Of a stretch of 64,000 nucleotides of DNA, positions 1 through 9,609 are shown piece by piece (position 1 is the stretch's first letter; the number at the start of each line of letters is the position of its first letter). The stretch is from Tomocerus qinae (taxonomy: Eukaryota > Arthropoda > Collembola > Entomobryomorpha > Tomoceridae), in contig CM034546.1 in assembly GCA_020055645.1 (NCBI GenBank), forward strand, positions 39,494,001 to 39,558,000. The letters run 5' to 3'. Both the position numbers and the translations under genes were made by a program. Under the pieces are notes generated by a model. It was not told where the DNA came from, ran no database searches, and worked only from the letters and a program-made list of their open reading frames with translations.

Positions 1-689
1 ATTAAGTATTTTTATATTTTATTTACTTAATTAGTCTAAGTCTTTGCAATTTTTGGAAAATTTGGCCAGGGGGACTGGTAGATTTTCCAAAAAGGCAAAA
101 TTTATTCGACCCTATAATTTATTTTATAGAGAAAAGAAAACATTTATTTAATTTATTAGATATTTTTCGACTTCTTAAATATTATTTAAGGTTTTTTTTA
201 AAGAATAGGTAACTCTCCAGTCACCCTTAATTGCATATAATTAATTTTAGAATTAATTTTAATATAATTTTAGCGAAAAATAATAGATTTATATTTTTAG
301 GTGAATTCTCAGATGACCCCAACCCTAAAATTTAATTTTAATATAAATTATCAGTGTTTCTGAAAAATTGGAAATTTGGGCAGAGGCTCCCGCTCTCCCG
401 AAGGATTTCCAAAATTTTTTTACGCTTTTAGCGCTGCTTGGGCAACAGAAACAAAAAAAATTCCAAAATATTTAATAATTAGGTAATTTTAATGTATATA
501 AATGTATTTAATTTAATGCAATCGGACTAAGTGCCGTGCCTGGCGTGGCCAAATGAAATATTTTTTCTATGGCCTGTAAATCAATAAATATTTCATCAAT
601 AGTTGGCTAAGTTGTATATTAATGTACCTAAATTATTTCTTATATTATTATTTATTTTTAGGTTAGGTATAAATATATGTAAATAAAAG
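1..689. other. AT-rich stretch, no gene recognised
   Basis: The stretch is AT-rich with no convincing ORF. Two short stretches around 60-110 and 360-415 share a pattern of a purine/pyrimidine-rich GC patch next to a TTTCCAAAA-like run, which may be transposon remnants. Nothing can be named. Confidence 0.4.
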
Positions 690-1321
690 GAAAGAAATGA
701 CCCGATCCGAAGTTGCCCGGTTTTCCTGTAAACGGTCGCCAGTGTGGGAATAAGGAGTACTTGCTTGCCACTCTCCCTATTACCCGGTCATCCGATGTGC
801 CATGTAGCGACTTGAGTCCACTACGTGTGGGGATGGCAGTCGGAGAAAGAGGAGAGAAGGACGGCGATTGGAGTCGGTTGGGATAATTATCCCGGCTGGT
901 TCCTGACCTGTCCTGCTGTCCCTTGTGTCACTCCCGGATGTGACACACTTCCCGGAATGTGACCGAGGAACGTCCTGCTCGGAATGTGACCGAGTCTATC
1001 CCAAGTCCTCGAATCCGGTGGTATGCGATTATGCAATCGCGAGAGCCGTAGTGTGACTCGTAGTATGACTGCCCATGAGTGAGAGTGTGTGTATGTGAAC
1101 TCGGAGTGAATGTCTAGAGATCGGTTTATCCGTAAACCGATTTCGGGCAGTGTATGTGTGCAGCTTGAATGAGAGTGTGAATGATACAACGAGTAAATGA
1201 GAACGAATGTATTTATTATTAGTTCCTCTCAGTTCAATAGTCCAGCAATGAATGTCTTACAATTGGTAATTACCTGGCTATTGGATTGGGAGGGAGAAAG
1301 ATCGGAGGACAATAGTTTGCC

Positions 1322-1355
1322 CAGAGCAAGTATGGTTTGGACCATGCTTGCTCTG
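1322..1355. repeat. Hairpin, 15-bp stem with 4-nt loop
   Basis: An inverted repeat has arms CAGAGCAAGTATGGT and ACCATGCTTGCTCTG (one mismatch) around TTGG. It is followed by two more stem-loops: a short GAGTC/GACTC pair at 1370-1383 and the stem at 1414-1440. Confidence 0.7.
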
Positions 1356-1413
1356 CACTTATTATGGTTGAGTCTAAGGACTCTACGTGGCGGTGAATGC
1401 CACTGCTAGATTG

Positions 1414-1440
1414 TTGTAAGAGTCAGGAGGACTCTTACAA
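1414..1440. repeat. Perfect 11-bp hairpin
   Basis: TTGTAAGAGTC (1414-1424) and GACTCTTACAA (1430-1440) form a perfect 11-bp stem with a 5-nt loop. TGTAAG..CTTACA could also be facing transposon ends, but no element boundaries were identified. Confidence 0.7.
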
Positions 1441-4400
1441 AATACAGAAATATGTATCAATTTTAAGTTTCAAACGATGATATCTTCAAGCCAGAGACAA
1501 AAATGTGAAGTTTTCAAAGTATAACCTCAAGAACAAGTTTTGAAGAATCTTTTTTACATTTACTACATGGGTGTAGGATCAGTAATCTCAGATCCTTTAG
1601 GACTTTCCCAAAAAAGTACGAATTTCCCCTTCACCCTCTATGATAATTTTTGCTGGTTACCTAGCAGCGTCCCTATTTGTGGCAAAAGCAGTCTTTTGAA
1701 ATCTGCATCACTGCCTTAAACGGTGCAAAATTTGCTTTACAGAATCGAAAACTGACTCACTTTTTTGGAAATCTAACTTTTATTAAACCAATTCAAAATT
1801 CAAAACATCAATTTTAATGTCCAAATTGAATATTCCCGCACTTGAAGTAATAGAAACCTTGAGCGCACTGAAAGCTGGAATTTTTTTATACAGAATGCAT
1901 GCATTGTTCCTGTTATGAAATTTTTTGTGCCTTGTAAGTCGTAGGAGACTATAGACCGCGCAATGTACGATTGTGTAGTGCCACCAACTGTTCTGCTTTG
2001 GACGTGTTGGAATTTGCCCCATTATGTGTGTTATTGTGTGCTTGGCTGCGTTTTAGAATTACGGCAAATCAACACGCGGAAGTACAAACATACAAACGGA
2101 ATTGTCACGTGACTGACTTTTGCCGTTTATCTAATAGTAGTGATAAGCTAGGCTAAGTTATTGTTGCAAACTTTAGATTAAAATATTGTAAGCTAAATTA
2201 TATTGCTATTTGAGAAATGGACTATTCTGGTCTGGCTATAAACACTTAAACAAGTGCATCAGCAGTTTATCTTTAACCACATATAGCGACTCATATGAAA
2301 TGAAAGTTAAAATTTTCCCACTTTATAATGCTATAATTGTTTTAAGTGGACTATAGTAAATGACGTTTCGTTTTTAAAATACCCAACAAAAAAGAGTAAA
2401 AGCATTAGTTTGGTTTGCAAAAAAGAATTTACTGATTATTAGGCCTATATGTCTCAAAATATAAAGTAAACATATTATGGTTTTAGATGTTTTTGCAGGC
2501 ATGTAATTTATTTTCTATGATAAACATATACCTATACGTACCATGCCTTAAATTGACACATTAATGTTTTAAATGACTTAACCATACCTTCCCATCAGCG
2601 ATTCTTATATCGTGAACAAAGATCCATCTAAAAAATAAAATTCCGATTTTGTACCTCTTAAGTAACTTTTTATAGTCAGCAAATTTTTTATTTAAAGCCG
2701 CTGTGGCTGTGACAAATTTTGAAAGGTAATTATTTCTTGACTAAAAGTACTGATATTCACATTGACATTTGATATTAATTGTAAGTTACTGTATATACCC
2801 CTTTCAGGGAAATTTGGCAATTAATATTATACGTGCATGTGTTGCTGGTGGTCAGACTGGTGCATGTATTTGGTTTTTCATATTAAAGCTAATGGTTAAA
2901 AAACAATAAAACCACTTTTTAACTTTATTCATATAAATCATGGTTTTATTTAAAAAATGTTTCTGCTCTACGCTTTTATAGTTTTATTTTTTTAACATTT
3001 GCATCATCTTGCATCACTACCGAAGACATTATTGTTTTCTTCTTTGAATTAGTAGATGCATTCGCTTTCATCTTCTTTTTAACTACAAAATGTTGAGGTA
3101 GATTCAATATTGAAAAGTATTTCGAATTCGAGTGACATTGAGTAATATTTCAAATGAACAAAAATTAGAAGCAAATCAATATTTACAATACCAAAAACAA
3201 AAGAATTTAAAATTATAAAATTTGATAATTAAAATAAGCAGAAATGGTATGCAGATAAATAGATTAACAACAAATATGAACAATAATGAATTTAGAGGCA
3301 AATTTTAGCCAGATCTGCAATAGATATAAGATATTTTTTTAAATCATTAAAAAAATCGGCATTTGACCGATGAAAGCCATTTATTTTGAGAAAGTGACCG
3401 CGACCGCCGAAGTATAGATACTCCCTTAGTTATGAATGTAGGTCGATTTGGCAAAAGTCATTTTGGCAAAAGCAAAAAAACCTTAAAAATTAACCCCTGT
3501 GGATAAATTGCCAAATGTCGTTTTTGACCGTTCGGAGAATTTGGCAAAAAAAGTATGTACGGATTATTTGGCAATAGCATTTGGAACCAAAAGCATCTTA
3601 GTTTTACTGTCGGGTATGTATCCAGTGTAGTGATGTAGCGAAGCATTCTATTTGGTAATCCATGGAAATCGAAAATAGTCAAATGTAAATGCAGAAATGT
3701 CTTAGATGGCTTCCCTCAATAAACTTGAGTTCAACTGTCAGGTACCTTCAGACAATGCCCAAGCCTTCATATACTAATGAGGACTTAAAGCCTTGCCTTA
3801 CTAAAGTGCCCGAGTATTTTGAAGATATTTATATATAGGTAGAGACTGGCCACCAGCTCAATATTCATTCAAATTATGCAATGCAAGAGATCGCCGTAAT
3901 GATGCTCCAAGGACCTCAAAATCAATGGAAGGGTTGCATAATCGCTTTCATATTAAAACGGGCTGTGAAAAACCCCCTTTGTGAAGATTTATTTTAATAA
4001 TGCTTAAAAATAAACAACGAACAGAAAACGGTCTTCTGGTCTTCTTCGTATTTTAAATGGTACCTTTACAGCGCGAAAGAAGGCTTTGTTGGTCAAAATT
4101 AACAAATAACAACAGACTTAGAAAAACTAGCAGAAACTACGGAAAGAAACGTTTGCCATTTTCTAAATTCATCAAAATTAATGCCATGAATTTGAAATTA
4201 TTTGAATTACCTATTATATTCATTACTTTTTGCCAATTTGACTTTTTCCAAATTGACGGGCATCCCTTAGTTATTATACCCTGCTCTCGAGATAAAAATT
4301 ACGCAAAAATTGTCTGAAATGGTTGGATCGTTCAGTTTCCACTCCAGGTCTGAAAACTAAGTAGCAGACAGTTTGAAGCGACATTCATTGCAGAACACAC

Positions 4401-4800
4401 AGACTTAAAAACAAACTAATTGTGGCAGTTAGGTATGTGAGAGGCGGCAGCATATATAATGGCTAGTCCACAGTGTAAAAAATTGGAATTAAAAGGATCC
4501 TAAAATCCTAATTGGTTAAAAATAAAGGATTCGATCTGCTATTATTATCATACGTATATGGAATAACTGAATTAAATTTAGTTAATAATTTCATTAATTA
4601 TTTGTGTGTAGCATGAGATTAGTTCTCAAAAAAATTAAACCTATAATGAATGACCGTAAATGAAGATACTTAAAAATAAAAATTAGGAGTTCTTGTCTCG
4701 GACAGTTTTGACTTTTTGACTAACCCCAGGCGCGCAGGCCAGAAAATAAGACTTCCCAAACATACGAATCACGTTAATTACTACCACATAATTGGAACTA
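1441..4800. other. Gene-free AT-rich region
   Basis: No ORF with protein-like composition and no RNA gene was recognised. Between 3450 and 3600 the decamer-like motif TTTGGCAAAA or its complement recurs about five times in both orientations, suggesting a decayed repeat. Two stretches, 4737-4785 and 4985-5025, resemble each other, which looks like a partial duplication of the region just downstream of the first IR gene. Confidence 0.4.
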
Positions 4801-4805
4801 CATAC

Positions 4806-4997
4806 GAACCAAGCACGTATCCAGGAATTTGAACTAGGGGGCTCACAAAAACATATTAGTAAAAATGTAACATTTAAGCTAAGCGCAAATTTTTTTTGGA
4901 TTTGTAACCTTTTTTGACAAAAATGTCTTTTTCTGGAAACTTAGGTGCGTGCCAGGGGCCCCCTGTCATCCCTCTTACCCCGGGCCGGGAAATGAGA
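4806..4997. mobile_element. Relic of a hAT-like MITE overlapping the 3' end of IR copy 1
   Basis: The stretch starts with CAAGCACGTATCCAGG, closely matching the start of the complete small element at 21223-21360 (CAGGCACGTATCCA). It runs through a shared middle and ends in a GC-rich tail like that of the second copy. No target duplication was recognised. It includes the stop codon and last residues of the IR copy 1 ORF. A decayed version of the same tract lies downstream of IR copy 2 (about 12320-12380). Confidence 0.45.
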
Positions 4998-6926
4998 CTT
5001 TCTAAACATAGGAATCACACTATTTGCTCTTCGAATATCATTGGCGACGATTGTTAGTTTGCTTAGAAGATTTACGACGTGTATTTTCAGCTTCAATCTA
5101 GAGTGCCACAAGCATTCCAGAAGAAGAGTGATGAATGATCCAAGTAGAAAGTATCCACAAACGAAGAAAATTGTATGGATTTTCATGGACAGACTAATAG
5201 GCAATATCTGAGATTCTTTATGCTTCAGTTTTGAATGCGATTTTATAGATTTCAAATTACGAAAGAAATCCCATTGTTGCTTGAAATATTTTAGAAAACC
5301 TCTCTCTTGCATGACTTGGATATAGGATTTAAATTTAAAACGGTAGCAAAATTTGAATTCATAAGACCTAGGGTCAGCGATGCCTGTTTCCTTCACAGTC
5401 ATGCAAATTTCGTCCGAAGATGCTTCGGATGGCATTAAGGGTACAACGTGTTGACTTTCCTTTGCATAATACAAACTGAATAGCTTCATTGAGAAGTTGG
5501 TCAACATTTTAAATTTGAACATCGAGCGGGGCATTTCATTGTGCTTAGATGTTGCATCGGTTTGCCAATCAAATCTGAAGACACTTGAATTCCTCTTGTC
5601 CAGAATCTTATATTTTTCGAACATTTGTATTCCCCATTGGTTTTCGTCCAAATCTCGCAGTTTGTCTTTCTGTAACATCATCTTAAATCCATGATCCACA
5701 AGATCTTTAAAGTCAGCAAATTGATTTCTGTCTGGCGGAGCAATAATCTCGCTTGTTATCCACGTTTCATATAGATTAGCAATTACAAATCCCATCGACA
5801 CAATTACCAAATACAAAATGTTTCTCTTTTTAGTGGAAACTTCTTGATATAAAAGGACGGCTATTGTGGATACAAAAATAAACTCTAATTTCTTGTAGAA
5901 AGTAGAAATTTTAAAGCCTAAAGCATAAAATGAAATCGGGAATAGCGAAAATATCAGCCACCAGCAATAATCATCAAATGTATTTTGAATCAGAACTGTC
6001 AAAGGGACGTCGAAGAATCGAGGGTTGGCTTCACAGTAATACGGAATGTACTCTTCAAAGTATTCAATAAAAAGAGTTGCATACCAATCTACATTGTAAG
6101 GGTTTGCGGAAGGTGTTAGCAACGTAATGACTCCGCATCGACGATGTTCTTTGTTTAGGTCTTTATATCGCCTTGCATATATGGCAGTAAAGTTCAATCT
6201 TTCAGCCATCAATTCAAAAGCTCTCATTGAATTGAGGCAAATACTGTTTGAACGATATATTTTTATCATTGAATCAAACACTTCTTTACACTTTAGATAT
6301 TTTATAGGGCTTCTGAACTTAAATTCGCCATATAATCCAACAATATGAATGCTATGAAGATTCCCGTTTAAATCATTCCAAACCTTTTCCCATTCTTCTT
6401 CGGGGTCTTCTATTTTAATTGGATGAAGAGATAAGGACTTACTCGTCGGATTGTAGAGAATTGTCGTGTAAATCGAATATTGATTGCCATCTTCCATTCC
6501 AAATATAAAGAGAGGAGCCACCAAAAAACTAGTGACATATGCTCCGAACTTTGGATTCATCCATTTGAATTCATCTTTGATGACGATTATGAATCTCGAA
6601 TCGCGACGATTTATTTCTTTGCCAACGTTGAGAAACCTCAAAGCAGGGTCTGGCTCTATTAGAATATTTACAGTGCAGAAGCTTCTTGAGAGATCCCGTG
6701 GATTTTTTTCATGACGACCGAAGAGAGTTTTATTATAGTCTGATGTTGCCAAGGTCCATGGTTGGCCATTTTGGTTAGACAGGATAAAATCTCTCTGCCA
6801 TTCGGATTGATTGAAAGTATACATGTTAAAATCACAATTACTATAGAACGACAGATTTCGAAAGCAGTTGATGTTGTTTATAATTATAGAAATTAAAAAT
6901 GCTACAATTGGGTACTTGGAATACAT
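4941..6926 (-). CDS. Divergent ionotropic receptor (IR), copy 1
   Basis: A probable ligand-gated cation channel subunit of the variant ionotropic glutamate receptor family, expected in the dendrite membrane of chemosensory neurons. It is a single exon of 661 aa from the ATG at 6926; a GTG six bases upstream is in frame but unlikely to be used. Order: signal peptide (about 1-22); a divergent extracellular region with conserved Cys pairs; ligand-binding lobe S1 (about 195-310); M1 (about 320-338, rich in W and F); a pore-loop/M2-like segment (348-362); M3 (369-398) ending in YETWITSEIIAPP, the counterpart of the iGluR motif after the pore; a second lobe S2; and M4 (about 598-622). The canonical SYTANLAAF signature is absent, as in divergent IRs. 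The last ~22 residues, RG-rich, are missing in copy 2 and appear to come from the transposon relic at 4806-4997. Ligand unknown. Confidence 0.88.
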   Translation of the reverse strand: MYSKYPIVAFLISIIINNINCFRNLSFYSNCDFNMYTFNQSEWQRDFILSNQNGQPWTLATSDYNKTLFGRHEKNPRDLSRSFCTVNILIEPDPALRFLNVGKEINRRDSRFIIVIKDEFKWMNPKFGAYVTSFLVAPLFIFGMEDGNQYSIYTTILYNPTSKSLSLHPIKIEDPEEEWEKVWNDLNGNLHSIHIVGLYGEFKFRSPIKYLKCKEVFDSMIKIYRSNSICLNSMRAFELMAERLNFTAIYARRYKDLNKEHRRCGVITLLTPSANPYNVDWYATLFIEYFEEYIPYYCEANPRFFDVPLTVLIQNTFDDYCWWLIFSLFPISFYALGFKISTFYKKLEFIFVSTIAVLLYQEVSTKKRNILYLVIVSMGFVIANLYETWITSEIIAPPDRNQFADFKDLVDHGFKMMLQKDKLRDLDENQWGIQMFEKYKILDKRNSSVFRFDWQTDATSKHNEMPRSMFKFKMLTNFSMKLFSLYYAKESQHVVPLMPSEASSDEICMTVKETGIADPRSYEFKFCYRFKFKSYIQVMQERGFLKYFKQQWDFFRNLKSIKSHSKLKHKESQILPISLSMKIHTIFFVCGYFLLGSFITLLLECLWHSRLKLKIHVVNLLSKLTIVANDIRRANSVIPMFRKSHFPARGKRDDRGPLART

Positions 6927-6969
6927 TTTCACATTAATTTTGTTCAGTGGTGCGATGTCAAGTAAGAAG

Positions 6970-7075
6970 AATGATGTTCTGTTTTAAATAACGTCGCAGT
7001 ATAATATGTTGTATACCTACAATACCTAGCCAGTGAGGCTCCAACGAAGTAGTCAAGACTGGCAGTTAATAGCAA
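6970..7075 (-). promoter_or_regulatory. Promoter-proximal block shared by the IR paralogues (copy 1)
   Basis: Read on the minus strand, this shares ordered blocks with the DNA just upstream of IR copies 2 and 3: CTGCCAG..CTTGACTAC, then GCCTCAC, then TAxACAACAT, then ACTGCGACGT followed by TATTTAAAAC. Conservation outside coding sequence at the same distance from all three starts suggests the core promoter or 5' leader. The alternative is simply retained duplicated DNA. Confidence 0.6.
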
Positions 7076-7079
7076 AATA

Positions 7080-8340
7080 GCCACAAGGGACAACCAACTA
7101 TAACTTCAGATTATAATTCATGCCATGAAATTCAAAATAGTTCTGAGTTATTTCTTTCAAAGAGGCCTGAAATGGAAATGCAATGCGGAGAATAGTTTCA
7201 AGGGAATGGTAGTATGTAGCATCAGTAGCTTAGCTAATATTTATTTCTTACGGCTATTTGTATCTAAATTTGTAAAGGTGATTTATTTTTGTGGTAATAA
7301 TACAATGTGGAGAAAGAGGAATAATTTTAGTTCTAAATATACAATATCAGTTTTCAGCAGAACACTTGATCTATGTTAAAGTACTGCAATTGTTTATATC
7401 ACTACAAACCTTACATAGTTATTGGTAAAATGAATCAATTAGACAATTTGGTGTAGAAAATTAAAATAAATTACCAAAGGTGAAACTGCTGACCAATAAG
7501 ACACCAAATTACACGCAAATATGTCAATATATGATCACCATTGCGGTTGTCATATTATAACCTTTTAAAATGTGCAAAAGACCAATTTATTTACGTTGAC
7601 AATAAAGATATCAAATTTTCCATGCCCTCCAACTTCAATCTACATTTATTCCTTTTATCCATTCACACAAATTGACAGAGAAATCCTATGAGGCAATAAG
7701 GCAACACAAGACTGATTTTGAAAATATGTGATATGAAGTTATATGCAACATTGTTAAATTTATGTGTGCAGTTTAAAATTTGAATAACAGTGGAGCATAA
7801 ATGAATAGCGCATAATATAAAATAACAGAACTGAAATAATATAAACCTTTAAATGTTTTAAATCATAACATTGCGATAAAATAGTTTTCCTTTTACAATT
7901 CAGTTTTAATTCAATCTGTCTCATTTTTAGGTTTCGTTAGCTTAAAACACGGAAAATATCAATTAAAGTTAATTTTTTGGTTTTCATCAGATATAATTTC
8001 TGGTTATAAAAAGTTTCTAGTTGCTTCGGATTTGATGAACATACCTATTTTCAATACACACTGTCACAAGCAGACAAATGGGAGTTGGTATAAAAGGAAC
8101 AATGATTTCTTATAACTGGGATTCCTTGAAAGTAAATAGCATTTTAGTTTAGCTTTTTTTAGTTTCAAGGAGATGCCTATTTGGTCACTTATGTTTAGAC
8201 TTGCATGGAACGGTCAAATTAGACATAAACAGAAAACATTTTTTTTGAATTTAATGTTATTTAAATTTATTGAATATTTAAAATGTTTTTAAAAGAAATT
8301 CACCCATAAGCAAATTTATTATTGTGAACAATAAAACTAG
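7080..8340. other. IR copy 1 upstream spacer
   Basis: AT-rich, no gene. Scattered blocks match the corresponding spacer of IR copy 2: 7045-7140 matches 15052-15150, and 8040-8130 matches 16500-16600. This shows that the whole region belongs to the duplicated unit. Confidence 0.6.
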
Positions 8341-8344
8341 AATA

Positions 8345-8530
8345 CAGAATAAATTTGGCATTCACGGTATTATTTTGCAGACAGAAGTCACGCAAATAAT
8401 ATTACCTATATGTGGCCTCTAACTAAAGTCAATACGGAACACAACTAATGGAAAAATATATTCATACACGAATACTCACGATAATATATATACATTGGTA
8501 TGATATTGTGATACCGTGTATAGTTCGTGT
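8345..8530 (-). promoter_or_regulatory. IR upstream module B, copy 1
   Basis: This noncoding block matches 17010-17180 (IR copy 2) and, in reverse orientation, 47875-48045 and 48655-48860 (IR copy 3). Read toward the gene, shared words include TATTATCGTGA, GTGTTCCGTATTGA and AATACCGTGAATG. It lies about 1.4-1.6 kb upstream of IR copy 1. Confidence 0.6.
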
Positions 8531-8560
8531 CTAGCAATTACCAGCAACATTTAACATAAT

Positions 8561-8909
8561 CAGGGCATGAAAAAGGTTGCCTTTTTGCTAGCAAAAAGGC
8601 AAAAAGCCACCTTTTTGTACCTTTTTGCCTTTTTGTGCCTTTTTGCCTTTTTCCTACGACATTTGCTACATGTGAAGCTGATTTATAATTAAATTTGAGG
8701 TTGTTACAAACCTCGTTTTTACATTACACCATTATATTGCCATTTTTTATGACTTTTATACCGTATAACATGGAAATTGTAATTTATTTCATTTATTTTA
8801 ATATAAGCAAAAAGGAAAAAGGCAAAAAGGTCGCCTTTTTGCTAATTTTGCTAGGCAAAAAGGCAACCAAAAAGGCAAAAAGGTAGCTTTTTGCCTTTTT
8901 CATGCCCTG
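8561..8909. mobile_element. hAT-type MITE, 349 bp, with 8-bp target duplication
   Basis: Terminal inverted repeats start CAGGGCATGAAAAAGG and end CCTTTTTCATGCCCTG. The element is flanked by a perfect 8-bp direct repeat AACATAAT (8553-8560 and 8910-8917), the hAT signature. Both ends are filled with tandem AAAAAGGC / GCCTTTTT words in both orientations. The equivalent spot in the paralogous unit (about 17190-17230) is empty, so this insertion postdates the duplication. It has no coding capacity. Confidence 0.92.
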
Positions 8910-9132
8910 AACATAATATCAATGTATGTGAAGATTTAAGATCGTGGGAATTGAGTTCATTAGTATTTGAATACCAGTAAAGATAGAAGAATTGAGGGGG
9001 GAATTAGATTGCTAGGTCATAGTTAAATTACCATTCTTCAGTAATTGTGATTACGTACACTACAATAGGTGATGTCCCGGCACAATAAGTAATCCTTTCC
9101 CCTTCATCATTAGCGGTTTCTTATTATCAGGA

Positions 9133-9285
9133 AGCAATCCTATAGAAAATGTTTCCGACAGAAGTATCAAGGTTCATCATCAAATATTCATATCATACGT
9201 GTGTGTCTTGGCTCGGAAGGTTTTGCTCCCATGAAATGAAAAACTTTGCTGATGTCAATCGATTTCTATAAAATACAATGTGAGT
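9133..9285 (-). promoter_or_regulatory. IR upstream module A (CRE-containing), copy 1
   Basis: A conserved ~150-bp noncoding block. Read toward IR copy 1 it carries a CRE-like word (TGATGTCA on the plus strand at 9250-9257, one change from the palindrome TGACGTCA), then TATGATATGAATATTTGATG, then GTCGGAAACATT. It matches 17350-17502 and three blocks between 47505 and 48610. A further short shared block (A', about 9005-9060) lies between A and B. Confidence 0.62.
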
Positions 9286-9609
9286 AATCATACGTTACAG
9301 AGTGAAATAGTGTTGATGGAAGGAATAGAATTTAATAATATTATGTACATTACTAATACTCCGTTAAAGTAGACACATTAGATTCCAAAATATGCAGATT
9401 ATGTACTAAAACCCCCAAATAGATTCCAGTAGCATAAGAGCGCACACTAAGATATACTATTGGTATAAGTTCTTGAGCCCTTCGTTTTATGACTTGTGAA
9501 AATTCAGTATATTGATGAATTTCCATGAATAGGAATGTATATGTGCGCCTTATTGAAGAAGAGAAATGACCAAAATTATTAAGGGGACGGATAAAAATGA
9601 CATGGTGAG

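Larger units (their letters stand above)
690..1440. other. GC-richer block, possible LTR or transposon relic
   Basis: Base composition rises clearly against the AT-rich flanks. The block contains a near-direct repeat of GGAATGTGACCGAG (about 954 and 983) and ends in a run of three stem-loops (1322-1440). ORFs on both strands show no protein family I recognise. A degraded LTR or non-autonomous transposon is the best guess, but no terminal repeat pair or target duplication was found. Confidence 0.35.

Noticed and set aside
887-1409. ORFs of 100 aa (minus) and 70 aa (plus)
   Set aside because: They lie in the GC-rich repeat-like block with low-complexity, His/Ser-rich translations and no family resemblance.
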